Below are positions 41,413 to 50,702 of a stretch of DNA of 64,000 bases, one piece after another. The DNA is taken from NCBI RefSeq assembly GCF_045062745.1, contig NZ_JBJGED010000005.1:1-64000 (forward strand). The letters are read 5' to 3'. The position numbers and the translations under genes were made by a program. The notes beneath the pieces were generated by a model that did no database searches, was not told the origin of the DNA, and worked only from the letters and a program-made list of their open reading frames with translations. How positions within the stretch are numbered: the stretch's first letter is position 1; each line of letters begins with the position of its first letter. Source of the stretch: Paenibacillus_AA sp045062745 (GTDB lineage: Bacteria > Bacillota > Bacilli > Paenibacillales > NBRC-103111).

Positions 41413-41922
41413 TTACGGCCTAGATACCGCAGCTGCAACTTCTTCTTCTTCGCTAAGTACGCCCAGCCTGAGCGTCCTCTCCACGGTGCAAGTGCTGATG
41501 AAGGGCCCTTCCAGGTGAATCCCGTGCACCGAAGCTTGCGTCAGGGGATCTCGATCGCGAGCTAGCGCGATCGCCCGGACGGCCTGGGTGATGTTCTCGG
41601 AGGAATTGGTGATGACAGTCGGATAGTAGGTCGTGACCCCTTCGTCCCAGAGCGCCCGGGTCATCCGCTCTGTCATGCCCTCCGGGATCGGCAACGTATT
41701 GAAATCCATCCCTGTATAGCCGTTCAACTGAAGGTCGATGAGGCCAGGGCCGATCCAAGGCAGGCTGCCGGTCCTTCCGTCGATGCCGGATAAGGGGGAG
41801 CCATATGGTTCGATAGGCGGGATAGGCTCGATCGAGGTGATAAAGCCTTCGCGGATCCCAATCTCGATGGGCTCGCCCGTTCGATAATGAAGGCCGCGCA
41901 TGACCGTATCGTTAGCAGGCAT
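41413..41922 (-). pseudogene. nagA: truncated N-acetylglucosamine-6-phosphate deacetylase (nagA remnant)
   Basis: About 170 residues against ~390 in intact NagA. The N-terminal part is normal: WIGPGLIDLQLNGYTGMDF and VTTYYPTVITNS, then VHGIHLEGPFIS. The family's expected continuation (metal-site His and the later catalytic Asp) is missing; the frame runs into SEEEEVAAAVSRP and stops beside the glnS stop. A deletion or fusion at the glnS end has therefore removed the C-terminal half. GGAGGTG before ATG 41922 is still good, so a fragment may be made. Confidence 0.8.
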
Positions 41923-42058
41923 CACGGACACCTCCAGCCTTCGCCTTAGTCGAGGCAACCTCGGGGTCGAACATTCGGTTCATGCTGCATTTCATGCCAT
42001 TCCCATACCTTTCCAAAAAAATAATGTTGAGCAAGGATGAAAAACGCCATTGGAAATT

Positions 42059-42072
42059 TGAAAGCGCTATGA
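42059..42072 (+). promoter_or_regulatory. cre-like site before the MocA operon
   Basis: TGAAAGCGCTATGA fits the cre consensus TGWAARCGYTWNCA at all but one position; suggests carbon catabolite control. Confidence 0.45.
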
Positions 42073-42084
42073 TACACTAGCGTA

Positions 42085-42096
42085 GAAATCGATTAC
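42085..42096 (+). promoter_or_regulatory. candidate LacI-type operator
   Basis: GAAATCGATTAC is near-palindromic and identical to the box at 45601, before the sugar-binding gene. Confidence 0.6.
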
Positions 42097-42144
42097 TATC
42101 TTGTACACACCTATAGTTACCATTAATCAGGAGAGGAGTCAAGC

Positions 42145-43386
42145 ATGAAAACAGTCGTCTTGGTAGGAGCAGGCGGGCGGGCGCGCGCTATGTTTGCATT
42201 GCCGTTTGTCCATGAGCTCAAAGGATCAGTCCATTTCGGAGGCATCTATGATCCGAATACCAGCCGGGCTAAGGCGCTCAGCGAGGAATGTGAGGGCGTG
42301 CCGATCTATGATGATTTTGACACGATGTTGCAGAGCGTTCGGCCAGATACGGTCGTCGTAGCCAGTTCAGATTCTACCCATCACACCTACATCATAGCGG
42401 CTATGGAAGCGGGCTGTGACGTGATTTCCGAAAAGCCGATGACGATCGACGCCGAGAAATGCCGGGAGATTCTCGACACGGAGAAGCGAACCGGCCGTTC
42501 GCTCAAGGTCACGTTCAACATGCGGTATGTCCCGTATGTAGCCAAGATCAAAGAGCTGCTGCTGCAGCGGGTGATCGGCGATGTCCACCATGTCGCGCTG
42601 GAATGGTTCCTGGACCGGTCGCACGGTGCGGATTATTTTCGAAGATGGCATGGGCAGATGGAGTACAGTGGAGGACTGCTCGTGCACAAATCTACCCATC
42701 ACTTCGACATGGTCAACTGGCTGCTGGACCGGCATCCCGAGGAAGTGCACGCCTTCGGCAAGCGGGTCTTCTATGGCCCTACCCGCGAGAAGCGGGGACA
42801 TCGCTGCCTGACATGCGAACATAAGTCCGATTGCGAGTTTTATTTCGACATCTCAAAAAATGAGTTTGTGAACCGCTACTATTTGCAAGCCGAGCAAGAG
42901 GATGGCTATTACCGCGACCAATGCGTGTTCGGCGAACGGATCAACATCTACGATACGATGTCCGTCCATGTCCAGTATGCAGGCGGGCCTCTGCTGACGT
43001 ATTCTTTGGTGGCATTCAGTCCGGTCGAGGGCTGGAAGGCTACGCTGCAGGGTAGTTCCGGCCGAATGGAGATCAGCGACCAGCATCAGGAGCAGGATAG
43101 CGCGCTCAAGATCAGGATCACGAGACCCAGCGGAGAGACGGAGGTGTACCGCGTACCGATCGCCGCCGGTGGGCATGGCGGCAGCGATGAACGGCTACGC
43201 CGGATGCTATTCGTCGGGGATGTGGCGGATCCGCTCGGCCAACAAGCCGGGAGCTTGTCGGGGGCCATGTCACTCTTGATCGGTGCCGCAGCCAACGTCT
43301 CTATCGCGGAAGGAAAGCCGGTTAGCATCTCGGAGCTGCTAGCTCCGTCACTAGGGAGGCAGCCCGATGGCGTACGAGCAATATGA
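42145..43386 (+). CDS. Gfo/Idh/MocA-family oxidoreductase
   Basis: 413 residues. N-terminal Rossmann fold with VLVGAGGRARAMF; the EKPMT motif (SEKPMTIDAEKC) carries the family's catalytic Lys, and HKSTHHFDMVNWLL includes the conserved His region. The middle has a Cys cluster HRCLTCEHKSDCEF that looks like an insertion. Family members oxidise or reduce sugars with NAD(P). AGGAGAGG precedes the start. It overlaps the next gene by 20 bases, so the two are coupled. A cre-like site and a LacI-type box lie upstream. Confidence 0.9.
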   Translation: MKTVVLVGAGGRARAMFALPFVHELKGSVHFGGIYDPNTSRAKALSEECEGVPIYDDFDTMLQSVRPDTVVVASSDSTHHTYIIAAMEAGCDVISEKPMTIDAEKCREILDTEKRTGRSLKVTFNMRYVPYVAKIKELLLQRVIGDVHHVALEWFLDRSHGADYFRRWHGQMEYSGGLLVHKSTHHFDMVNWLLDRHPEEVHAFGKRVFYGPTREKRGHRCLTCEHKSDCEFYFDISKNEFVNRYYLQAEQEDGYYRDQCVFGERINIYDTMSVHVQYAGGPLLTYSLVAFSPVEGWKATLQGSSGRMEISDQHQEQDSALKIRITRPSGETEVYRVPIAAGGHGGSDERLRRMLFVGDVADPLGQQAGSLSGAMSLLIGAAANVSIAEGKPVSISELLAPSLGRQPDGVRAI

Positions 43387-44431
43387 GGATCGGATTCGTC
43401 TGCCCAAGCAGACGGGCGAGAAGGTGAACCAGACTTCGCCTTATTGCGACTTCGTCTACTACGAGTCGTCCCGTACGCCCGGAATCCAGCTCGCAGCCCG
43501 GATCTTGAAGCCGGCCAAGCCGGGTTATATCCTGGCCGGCACACATGGCTGGCATATGGGGATTCGCGGCTTCACCCCTATGGATCAACCGCAGGATGAG
43601 AGTGCGTACTTGAGGGTCGAGGTCGATATGCGCGGCAGACCCCACTCGGAAGGGGAGGCGGACTGCAACGGCTGGGAGCTGTACGACATCATCGATGCCA
43701 TCGACTATGTCCGACGCCATTATGCGGAGTATATCCTGGATCCGGATATCGTGTATTTCGAAGCGGGCAGCGGCGGCGGGGGCAATGCGCTATCGATCGT
43801 GGGCAAATTCCCCGACACCTTCGCAGCGGCTACGTCCTTATGCGGCATGTCCGACTATGCCCTCTGGTATCGTCAGGATGAGGTCGGGGAATTCCGCGAT
43901 GAATTGGACGTATGGATCGGGTGCAGCCCGGAGGCGAATCCGATGGCGTATGAGTCGAGGAGCGGGCTGACAACGGTGGTCAATTTGCAGACTCCGATCT
44001 ACATCGTGCATGGAGAGGCGGATTCCCGCGTGCCGTCGGAGCATTCCAGAAAGTTCGTGGCCCGGGCGGCTGATGCCGGCAAGGGCAGTCTGGTGCGCTA
44101 TCGAGAGCTGCCGGACGTAGGGAAGCACGGTCATTGGGGCGGCGCGACCGAGGAGATGCTGGCGCTTATCGCAGCCGAGAGCGAGGAGCACCGGCAGAAG
44201 CACCGATCGCCCGTAGAGTTGGCTGTTAAGGGAAGATTGACCGTAGCCGGCTACATTTTCACTCGCCGATTCTCTGTCGTGCTCGATTCGATCGATAAGG
44301 TGGCCACGCTCGTTTACGATCTGGATATGGGGGCGGTCGAGCTCTACTGCGAGACGGAATGCGAGTATGCGTGGGCGTCAGGGGACGACTCGTTCACCCG
44401 CAAGGCGATACTGTTGCAGCATGAAGCGTGA
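43367..44431 (+). CDS. alpha/beta hydrolase, prolyl-oligopeptidase type
   Basis: 354 residues. An alpha/beta-hydrolase core from ~45 (YILAGTHGWHMGIRGF). Probable nucleophile Ser in EAGSGGGGNAL, an acid in VHGEADSRVP and the His in KHGHWGG, in the right order. A C-terminal ~80-residue beta-rich part follows. Could be an esterase or a peptidase acting on a carbohydrate substrate; context (with an oxidoreductase and LacI regulator) suggests carbohydrate esterase. It overlaps the upstream gene. Confidence 0.8.
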   Translation: MAYEQYEDRIRLPKQTGEKVNQTSPYCDFVYYESSRTPGIQLAARILKPAKPGYILAGTHGWHMGIRGFTPMDQPQDESAYLRVEVDMRGRPHSEGEADCNGWELYDIIDAIDYVRRHYAEYILDPDIVYFEAGSGGGGNALSIVGKFPDTFAAATSLCGMSDYALWYRQDEVGEFRDELDVWIGCSPEANPMAYESRSGLTTVVNLQTPIYIVHGEADSRVPSEHSRKFVARAADAGKGSLVRYRELPDVGKHGHWGGATEEMLALIAAESEEHRQKHRSPVELAVKGRLTVAGYIFTRRFSVVLDSIDKVATLVYDLDMGAVELYCETECEYAWASGDDSFTRKAILLQHEA

Positions 44432-44467
44432 AAATTCTCCATAGGACCGTTAACGTGGTGAATTTTT
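44431..44467 (+). terminator. weak terminator-like hairpin
   Basis: AAAATTC (44431) pairs with GAATTTT (44460) across a 22-base loop, then more T. Low stability. Confidence 0.35.
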
Positions 44468-44478
44468 TTATGCCCATT

Positions 44479-44496
44479 ACTTAAACGTTTACTTAA
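44479..44496 (+). promoter_or_regulatory. LacI-family operator before the second LacI gene
   Basis: ACTTAAACGTTTACTTAA, a near-palindrome centred on ACGT, in the upstream region of the regulator; differs from the ATCGAT boxes at 42085 and 45601. Confidence 0.5.
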
Positions 44497-44591
44497 AAAT
44501 CTTTAAATCGGATTCATTTAATTAAATATTGTAAAGACATACTAGCTGTACTATACTGAACGTAAATCGCAATTCAAGGAGGCGCGTGGTC

Positions 44592-45566
44592 ATGGTTACG
44601 ATCAAAGATATCGCAAGAGAGGCTGGCGTTACCTTCGTAACCGTGTCCCGTGCGTTGAATGACGAGCCCGGTGTAAGTGAAGAGAAGCGCCAGGCCATTA
44701 AGAAGATCGCCGATCGGATGAATTACGTGCCGAGTCTGGCGGCCAAGAAGCTGGCGCAAAAGCAACCAAGCATGCTCGGAATGATCTGGCCCAAGTTGAA
44801 GGGGCTGTTCTTCTACGACTTAAGCTTCGAGATTCAAAAAGAAGCGGCGCGGCGCGGGCTGCAAGTGATTTTCTCGATGGCGGGGCCTGATGAAGCGATG
44901 CGCACGTTCAATCGCTACTTCGTCGATTATGTCGTGTACTGGCGGCCGGATTGGAATCCGACCTTGGAGTTCCTGCAGGAGAAGGAGAAATTCCGCGGGG
45001 AGATGCTCTTGCTGGGCGGCTGGAGAAGCGAACGGGCCCATAGCCTCGCGATTGACAGGATCGGGGCGGTGCGGAATGCCGTCGGCCACTTGGCGGACTT
45101 GGGCCATCGGAGAGTGGCCTTCATCGGCCAGACGGATCTGCACAAATTCAACGGATACATGCAGGGGCTTGCCGCGTTCAAGCTCGATTATCGTCCCGAG
45201 TATATCCTGGATCCGACTGATCCTTCCTTTAAGTCGCAGCTGACGAACATGATGGGGCATGACGAGAGGCCCAGCGCGATCGTAGTAGACAGTCAAGGCA
45301 GCTTGTTCCCTACGACTCGATTGCTTCGGGAGCTGAATATTAGAGTGCCGGAGCAGGTGTCGCTTGTCGTATATGACGATATTCCGGAGCTTGAGGCGTC
45401 TGACGTGCCGCTGACGACAGCAGGGCCGTCCATCGAATATTTGGCGAAGCGCACGTTGGATATTTTGACCCGGGAAGCATCGGAGAAGGAAAAGGTTAGA
45501 TGGGTGGAGGAAGAAGTAGTATGTTCCGTTTCGATGAGAGGCTCGACGATTCCTTGGAAGGGTTAG
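44592..45566 (+). CDS. LacI-family transcriptional regulator
   Basis: 324 residues. The HTH is TIKDIAREAGVTFVTVSRAL (residues 3-22) with a hinge AAKKLAQKQPSMLGMIWP. The effector-binding domain is less typical than usual (FVDYVVYWRPDWNPTLEF) but ends with RVPEQVSLVVYDDIPEL, normal for the family. ATG 44592 is chosen, AAGGAGG ~10 bases upstream. It lies between two carbohydrate units that share a 12-bp box (42085, 45601), which it may bind. Confidence 0.9.
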   Translation: MVTIKDIAREAGVTFVTVSRALNDEPGVSEEKRQAIKKIADRMNYVPSLAAKKLAQKQPSMLGMIWPKLKGLFFYDLSFEIQKEAARRGLQVIFSMAGPDEAMRTFNRYFVDYVVYWRPDWNPTLEFLQEKEKFRGEMLLLGGWRSERAHSLAIDRIGAVRNAVGHLADLGHRRVAFIGQTDLHKFNGYMQGLAAFKLDYRPEYILDPTDPSFKSQLTNMMGHDERPSAIVVDSQGSLFPTTRLLRELNIRVPEQVSLVVYDDIPELEASDVPLTTAGPSIEYLAKRTLDILTREASEKEKVRWVEEEVVCSVSMRGSTIPWKG

Positions 45567-45600
45567 CGGGGTTGATCTAGTCTCTCTTTTTTAAAGTGAA

Positions 45601-45612
45601 GAAATCGATTAC
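45601..45612 (+). promoter_or_regulatory. candidate LacI-type operator
   Basis: GAAATCGATTAC, identical to the 42085 box, 24 bp before the solute-binding gene start. Confidence 0.6.
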
Positions 45613-45635
45613 TTAACCTTGAGAGGAGCAGTTCC

Positions 45636-46985
45636 ATGAAAAAGGGAAAATACTGGAGTTTCTTGATCGTGCTCGTCATTCTAAGCCTCTTGTCAGCTTG
45701 TTCGGGCAACGGAGGATCCTCTACCGCCCCGAAGGCGGAACCAAGTCCAAGCCCTGCAGCCAATCCGCCGACACCGTCGAATGAACCGGCAGAAGTCGTG
45801 TTTTATTCCAATAACGGCGATCCGGTCGAGAGCTTTGATCTTCGATTCGGCAACATGCTGCGCAAGAAATTCCCCAACTACACGATCAAATACATCATGA
45901 AAGGCCCTGGCACGAACCTGCCAGAATTGATCGCGTCGGGTACCCGGTTTGATATTTTCTTCCAGACGATTGGCAATTTTGAAAATTATGCGTTTGGCAG
46001 CGATATTCAATTCGATATGTCCGACTTGGTATCGAAGCACCAGGTGGATCTATCCCGGATCGAACCTACGATTGTCGAAGCGGTGAAGCAAGCCTCGGGC
46101 GGGAAGCTCTACGCCCTGCCGATCTACAATAATAATCTGGTCTTGTACTACAACAAGTCGCTGTTCGATAAATTCGGCGTCGAGTATCCGAAGGATGGCA
46201 TGACGTGGGACCAGATTGCGGATCTGTCCAAAAGGCTCACCCGGGTCGACGGTGGAACCCAATATGTGGGATTCGCCCAGTCTCCGGCACACTCCGTTCG
46301 CATGATGCAGCTTTCTGTGCCTTCCGCCGATCTGAAGACGGATACCCCGACGATCAATTCCGACGATAGATGGAAGCGCTTTTTTCAGACGGTATTCCTG
46401 GATCCCGTACAAGACTCTAATTTGCAGAACATGATGAAAACTACGAACAAAGCGCCGATCATTGATGATTTCGTAAAGGCGAAAAACATAGCGATGATCA
46501 ATTATGTATCCAGCCTTGCCACCGTATGGGAGGAGCAATTCAAATCGATGGAGTGGGATATGGTATCGATGCCGACCTTCAAGGAACTGCCGGGCGTAGG
46601 CTCGCAGGCGTACCCCAGCTACTTCGGCATTACGAAGATGGCGAAGCAGAAGGACGCCGCCATGGAAGTGCTCAAGTATATGCTCTCGGACGAGTTCCAG
46701 ACGGAGCTGGCCCGGATCGGCACGATGCCCGTCTTGAAGAGCGAAGCGGTACAGCAGGAGCTTGGCAAGAAATCGGTCTTCAAGGATAAAAACTGGAAGT
46801 CGGTCTTCTACAACAAATTCGCCGCCATCCCGCCCAAAGCGTCTTACGAAGCGGATATCGCCGGAATCTATGCGAGCTATGGGACGAAGATCCAGATCGG
46901 CAGTGTGGATATGAATACCGGCCTGCGCCAGGCGGATGAGGATGCCAAGAAGCGCATAACGGACCTGAACGCGGCAAAGAAATAA
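45636..46985 (+). CDS. extracellular sugar-binding lipoprotein (ABC transporter, family 1 SBP)
   Basis: 449 residues. A signal peptide with lipobox LLSAC (Cys ~22) and a Pro/Ser linker are followed by a family-1 solute-binding fold: KYIMKGPGTNLPELIASGTRFDIFF, DLSKRLTR region and GVGSQAYPSYFGITK. No transporter permeases follow in the window, so it may use a distant or shared ATPase and permease, or serve a sensing role. GAGAGGAGC precedes the ATG. It is followed by a secreted glycosidase-like protein 24 bp later, so they probably share a carbohydrate substrate. Confidence 0.9.
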   Translation: MKKGKYWSFLIVLVILSLLSACSGNGGSSTAPKAEPSPSPAANPPTPSNEPAEVVFYSNNGDPVESFDLRFGNMLRKKFPNYTIKYIMKGPGTNLPELIASGTRFDIFFQTIGNFENYAFGSDIQFDMSDLVSKHQVDLSRIEPTIVEAVKQASGGKLYALPIYNNNLVLYYNKSLFDKFGVEYPKDGMTWDQIADLSKRLTRVDGGTQYVGFAQSPAHSVRMMQLSVPSADLKTDTPTINSDDRWKRFFQTVFLDPVQDSNLQNMMKTTNKAPIIDDFVKAKNIAMINYVSSLATVWEEQFKSMEWDMVSMPTFKELPGVGSQAYPSYFGITKMAKQKDAAMEVLKYMLSDEFQTELARIGTMPVLKSEAVQQELGKKSVFKDKNWKSVFYNKFAAIPPKASYEADIAGIYASYGTKIQIGSVDMNTGLRQADEDAKKRITDLNAAKK

Positions 46986-47009
46986 CCATTTTCATTGGAG
47001 GGTCGACAA

Positions 47010-50000
47010 ATGGCAATCACCCTGCGCAAGCTGCCGACTTTTGTCCTAGTCCTACTTTTGGTTGTGTCCACCTTGTCCATCCGGCCGCAGCAGGCCGAGG
47101 CGCTGCATGTGAATCCGAACTTATTGCAAAATGCCGGCTTCGAACAATCGACTGGCGGAGTGCCGGAATCATGGAACGCCATCGGCGGATGGGGCGGCTC
47201 GGCGGTCACCCTTTCCTCGCAAGCGGCGCGTACCGGGCTGGCCGGGGTGACCGTCCAGTCCGGTTCCCTGACGAATCCCTGGGTCTCCCAGGTCATCCCG
47301 GTGGAGGCGGGAAGCACGTATGACTTTTCCGCCTGGTTCAAGACGTCCGGCGTTCAAGGCAAGGGTGTCGTCATTAAGGTGGAGTTCTATAAGGGGACGC
47401 AACCTACCTCCGCCAATTGGGTTTCTGGCGTATTCGGGCCTTATATTCGCGAGGTGACCGGAGATTGGCAACCCTATTCCTTGCGTCTGACCGCCCCGGA
47501 AGAGTCTGTCATTGCCGTTGTATATTTGCGGCTATGGGGGACGGGGACGGTGCAGTTCGAAGATACTTCCGTTCGACTGGCCAATCTGACCCTGACAACG
47601 GATCAAATCGTTTATTACACGGATCAAACGCAAGGGAATGTGCGGCTGAGCACTCGGTTTACCGATCATGATTACGCCGGCAAAACCGTGGCGGTTCGCG
47701 TATCCGATGCCGTTTACGGCACGGTCGTCGCTTCCGTGTACGGGTTGCCGGCTCAGCCGGAACTGGCAATCGCCTTCGATCCTTCCGTCATGACCCCGAA
47801 TACAGCCTATGAGGTAGAGGCTATTCTCTATGGACCGGATGCGTCGGTATGGGAGGAGGAGTCCTCCCTTATCTACCGGTGGGCCCGGCCGGCGACGCTG
47901 CCCTCGGTAGGTGTCATTCAATCCGGAGGCGAGCCCTTCTTCCCGGTAATCGCTTATCATGCCAATGTGAATCAATATGATCAGCTTCACCAGATCGGCA
48001 TAAATACGGTGCAGGGGCCACAAACGTCGTCGATAGCGGATGTCCGCAGCGCGATGGACGCTGCCCAGGCGAGCGGGCTTAAAGTGCTGTTCCCGCTGTA
48101 CTATTACGCGAACGTTACCAAGGACTATGAGAAAATGCGGATGTACGTGGAGGAATTCAAGCACCACCCGGCTCTGCTGGGCTGGATGATCATCGACGAA
48201 CCGAGCGGTAACTCCGTCTCCGTGGAGCAGGTCACGGATGCGTATACGCTCGTGAGAACGCTGGATTCGATCCATCCGGTGTACATGGTGGAGGGCGATC
48301 CGCTGCAATATGGGAATTATGCCCGAGTTCCTGACATATTCACAGTGGATGCATATCCTTTGCCGAATTACCCGATCACGAATGTCGGGGATCAAGTGCG
48401 CGATGCGAAGGAAGCGGCGCGTGGGGGCAGGCCCGTATGGTCCATTCTGCAGACGTTCGCCTATCCACCGCCGTCGGCGTGGACCTACTTGCCTACAATC
48501 ACAGAAGTGCGCAATATGTCCTATCAATCGTTGCTCGCCGGGGCGACAGGGCTTGGGTATTATGCCATCAATGATCCGGGCTGGAGCTTGCCTGCGTCGG
48601 AGCTATGGCCGGGGCTTGTAGCCTTCAAGCCGGAGCTGGAGCTGATCGGACAGTTGGCGCTTTCGGCTCCTATAAGTCAATTCAGGGCGGGCGGTGTGGA
48701 ATGGGCGATCTGGAACAGCGGGAGCAGCAATGGCGAGCTGTACGTCGTCGCGCTGAATGAGACGAACCAGGGAAAATCGGTCTCGATTCCGATGCCTGTC
48801 ACCGGCTATGAAGCGGAGCTGCTGTACGGGGATTTGCCTTCGTCATTCAGCAGCCCGTCGGCACAATTGAACGTAGAGCTAGGGGCATATGACACGCATA
48901 TATATCGCTTGACCCCTTTTGCCGACATAGCCGATCAAGCTGCTGGAAGGCTGCTGCAGGATGAGTCGTTGTCGACACAGCCGCACTGGTCGAACAAAAC
49001 CGCACAGTTGATCGCGAGAACCCAGGAGGTCGCCGACCGGTTAAGCGGGCTGGTTCCTAATTGGAATATCGTGGTATCGGATGTGATGGACTTGATCCAA
49101 CAGGCACAGTCGCTGAAGGCGTGGGTGGAGGAAAAGCCCTCGCATACACTAGGCGGTGACCGTGAGGACATGGTCGACGCGCTCCAGCGGTATTTGGACG
49201 CCATTATGCCGCTGGCTGGGTCCCAGATCGGGATTGAGCTGGAGACGGAGCCCGACGGCACGGTCCTGCTCGGGGATGCGTCGGAGATCCATGTGACGGT
49301 TACGAATAGGGGGGCGAACGCGATTACGAATGCGGCAGTGACGATCCGGTTCCCCGATTCGTTCCAGCTGGCGCCTATTACGGAAGTCGTGGGCAGCCTG
49401 ATTCCCGGCGGGACGTACAGCAGCACCTCCTCCTTTATCGTCCCGGCCAGTGTAGGTGAAGCTGACTATGGCGTAAGCGGGGTTGTGGACTTCGAATACG
49501 GCGACGTAAATATGGCGGCAAAGTCGATGACGAGCATTCGTACAATGCCGTTGATGACTGTAGAGCTAAACCCGGATTCTGTTTTGTTGTCGGGGCCAGA
49601 TCAAGCTTCTTTTCAAGTCGAATTGACTAACAGGGCAAACCATGCCATAACAGCTGAGCTGTTGCCGCAAGTCGCTCCGCTGCTTGGCGTGAATATACCG
49701 GGAGCCGTCAGCGTAGCAGCCGGAGGAAAGGTGACGGTTCAAGGCTCGGTGTATTTGAACTCGAGCACGGCGATAGACGGCATGTACCCGTTAGGCATTC
49801 AGGTCAAGGTCGGCTCCTTGACGTTCTACTCCCCGACTCTGAATGTGAACATGAGCCGGAACCTGGTCAAAAATCCGGGATTCGAGACGGCTGCGGGCAG
49901 CGGTGCGGCGCCGGCGGATTGGAATATGAGCGCAGGGTACTGGGACACGGAGAGCGTGCATGCCGGCCTGCACTCGGTGCGACTGTCGCCTAGCAGCACG

Positions 50001-50315
50001 AACGGCAACAATTTCGTCTCCTCGTCGGTCATCCCGCTTGTTGCTGGGCGAAGCTACACCCTATCCGGTTGGACGAAGCACGAATCGTCAGCAGGACAAG
50101 TGCTGCTAGGCATGCGCTATGCCAATGCAGCGGGCGCGACGATATCCTACCAATGGCTGACCGTGCCATCCAGCTCGAGCTGGATGTATCGCAGTCTGCC
50201 TCTCGTCGTGCCCGCCGGCACCACACAAGCCTATGTCCAGTACAGGATGAACCAAACCGCGAACGCTCCGGCTTGGCTCGATGACCTTACTCTAGTGGAG
50301 AATGTGACTCCGTAG
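47010..50315 (+). CDS. large secreted multidomain glycosidase-like protein with terminal CBMs
   Basis: 1101 residues. Signal peptide (LRKLPTFVLVLLLVVSTLS, cut near AEA). Then a jelly-roll CBM (NLLQNAGFEQSTGGVPESW, ~33-190), a beta region, a TIM-barrel-like segment (~315-560: INTVQGPQTSSIADVRSAMD, LGWMIIDEPSG, VDAYPLPNYP) and a helical part. NEW3-like beta domains (VLLGDASEIHVTVTNRGANA) and a second CBM (NLVKNPGFETAAGSG) complete it. The DEPSG acidic pair is a candidate glycosidase catalytic residue. GGAGGG lies before ATG 47010. Secreted polysaccharide degradation is the likely role; family not identified. Confidence 0.8.
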   Translation: MAITLRKLPTFVLVLLLVVSTLSIRPQQAEALHVNPNLLQNAGFEQSTGGVPESWNAIGGWGGSAVTLSSQAARTGLAGVTVQSGSLTNPWVSQVIPVEAGSTYDFSAWFKTSGVQGKGVVIKVEFYKGTQPTSANWVSGVFGPYIREVTGDWQPYSLRLTAPEESVIAVVYLRLWGTGTVQFEDTSVRLANLTLTTDQIVYYTDQTQGNVRLSTRFTDHDYAGKTVAVRVSDAVYGTVVASVYGLPAQPELAIAFDPSVMTPNTAYEVEAILYGPDASVWEEESSLIYRWARPATLPSVGVIQSGGEPFFPVIAYHANVNQYDQLHQIGINTVQGPQTSSIADVRSAMDAAQASGLKVLFPLYYYANVTKDYEKMRMYVEEFKHHPALLGWMIIDEPSGNSVSVEQVTDAYTLVRTLDSIHPVYMVEGDPLQYGNYARVPDIFTVDAYPLPNYPITNVGDQVRDAKEAARGGRPVWSILQTFAYPPPSAWTYLPTITEVRNMSYQSLLAGATGLGYYAINDPGWSLPASELWPGLVAFKPELELIGQLALSAPISQFRAGGVEWAIWNSGSSNGELYVVALNETNQGKSVSIPMPVTGYEAELLYGDLPSSFSSPSAQLNVELGAYDTHIYRLTPFADIADQAAGRLLQDESLSTQPHWSNKTAQLIARTQEVADRLSGLVPNWNIVVSDVMDLIQQAQSLKAWVEEKPSHTLGGDREDMVDALQRYLDAIMPLAGSQIGIELETEPDGTVLLGDASEIHVTVTNRGANAITNAAVTIRFPDSFQLAPITEVVGSLIPGGTYSSTSSFIVPASVGEADYGVSGVVDFEYGDVNMAAKSMTSIRTMPLMTVELNPDSVLLSGPDQASFQVELTNRANHAITAELLPQVAPLLGVNIPGAVSVAAGGKVTVQGSVYLNSSTAIDGMYPLGIQVKVGSLTFYSPTLNVNMSRNLVKNPGFETAAGSGAAPADWNMSAGYWDTESVHAGLHSVRLSPSSTNGNNFVSSSVIPLVAGRSYTLSGWTKHESSAGQVLLGMRYANAAGATISYQWLTVPSSSSWMYRSLPLVVPAGTTQAYVQYRMNQTANAPAWLDDLTLVENVTP

Positions 50316-50318
50316 CCG

Positions 50319-50367
50319 GAAATGGCGGCGCAGGGATGAATCCCTTAGCGCCGCCATTTCGTCATTT
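50319..50367 (+). terminator. intrinsic terminator after the secreted glycosidase gene
   Basis: GAAATGGCGGCGC (50319-50331) pairs perfectly with 50348-50360, with an inner GGGAT/ATCCC; a short T-run GTCATTTT follows. Confidence 0.8.
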
Positions 50368-50437
50368 TGGGACAGCCTCTTGTTAAGCATTGGGCAGACT
50401 AATTTTTAAAAGATAACTGAGCGAGCGGGGGACCACT

Positions 50438-50692
50438 TTGGACAGGGACAACATCCACAACCACGAATTAGACTATCGGGACAAAAGTAATAACAAAATC
50501 GCTTCGTTCCTCATCTTTCTCGCTTGGGCGGTAGTCGTGATCGGGTTGATTCTCCCGTTTTTCCCGCGTGCCGACGACACTCGCGTCCCTTTTTTCTCAA
50601 CAGTAAGCGTCTTTGTTTTGATTGGAGCTTTTTTGCGCGGCACTGCCGAAATCATCAAGCTGTTGCACAGTATCAACAAAAAGCTTAAGTAA
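50438..50692 (+). CDS. small two-helix membrane protein
   Basis: 84 residues, TTG start with GGGGG upstream, two hydrophobic helices (ASFLIFLAWAVVVIGLILPFF and FFSTVSVFVLIGAFLRG) flanked by charged ends. No family recognised. It ends 10 bp before the converging remains of a histidine kinase gene. Confidence 0.65.
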   Translation: MDRDNIHNHELDYRDKSNNKIASFLIFLAWAVVVIGLILPFFPRADDTRVPFFSTVSVFVLIGAFLRGTAEIIKLLHSINKKLK

Positions 50693-50702
50693 TGGTGCAG
50701 GT

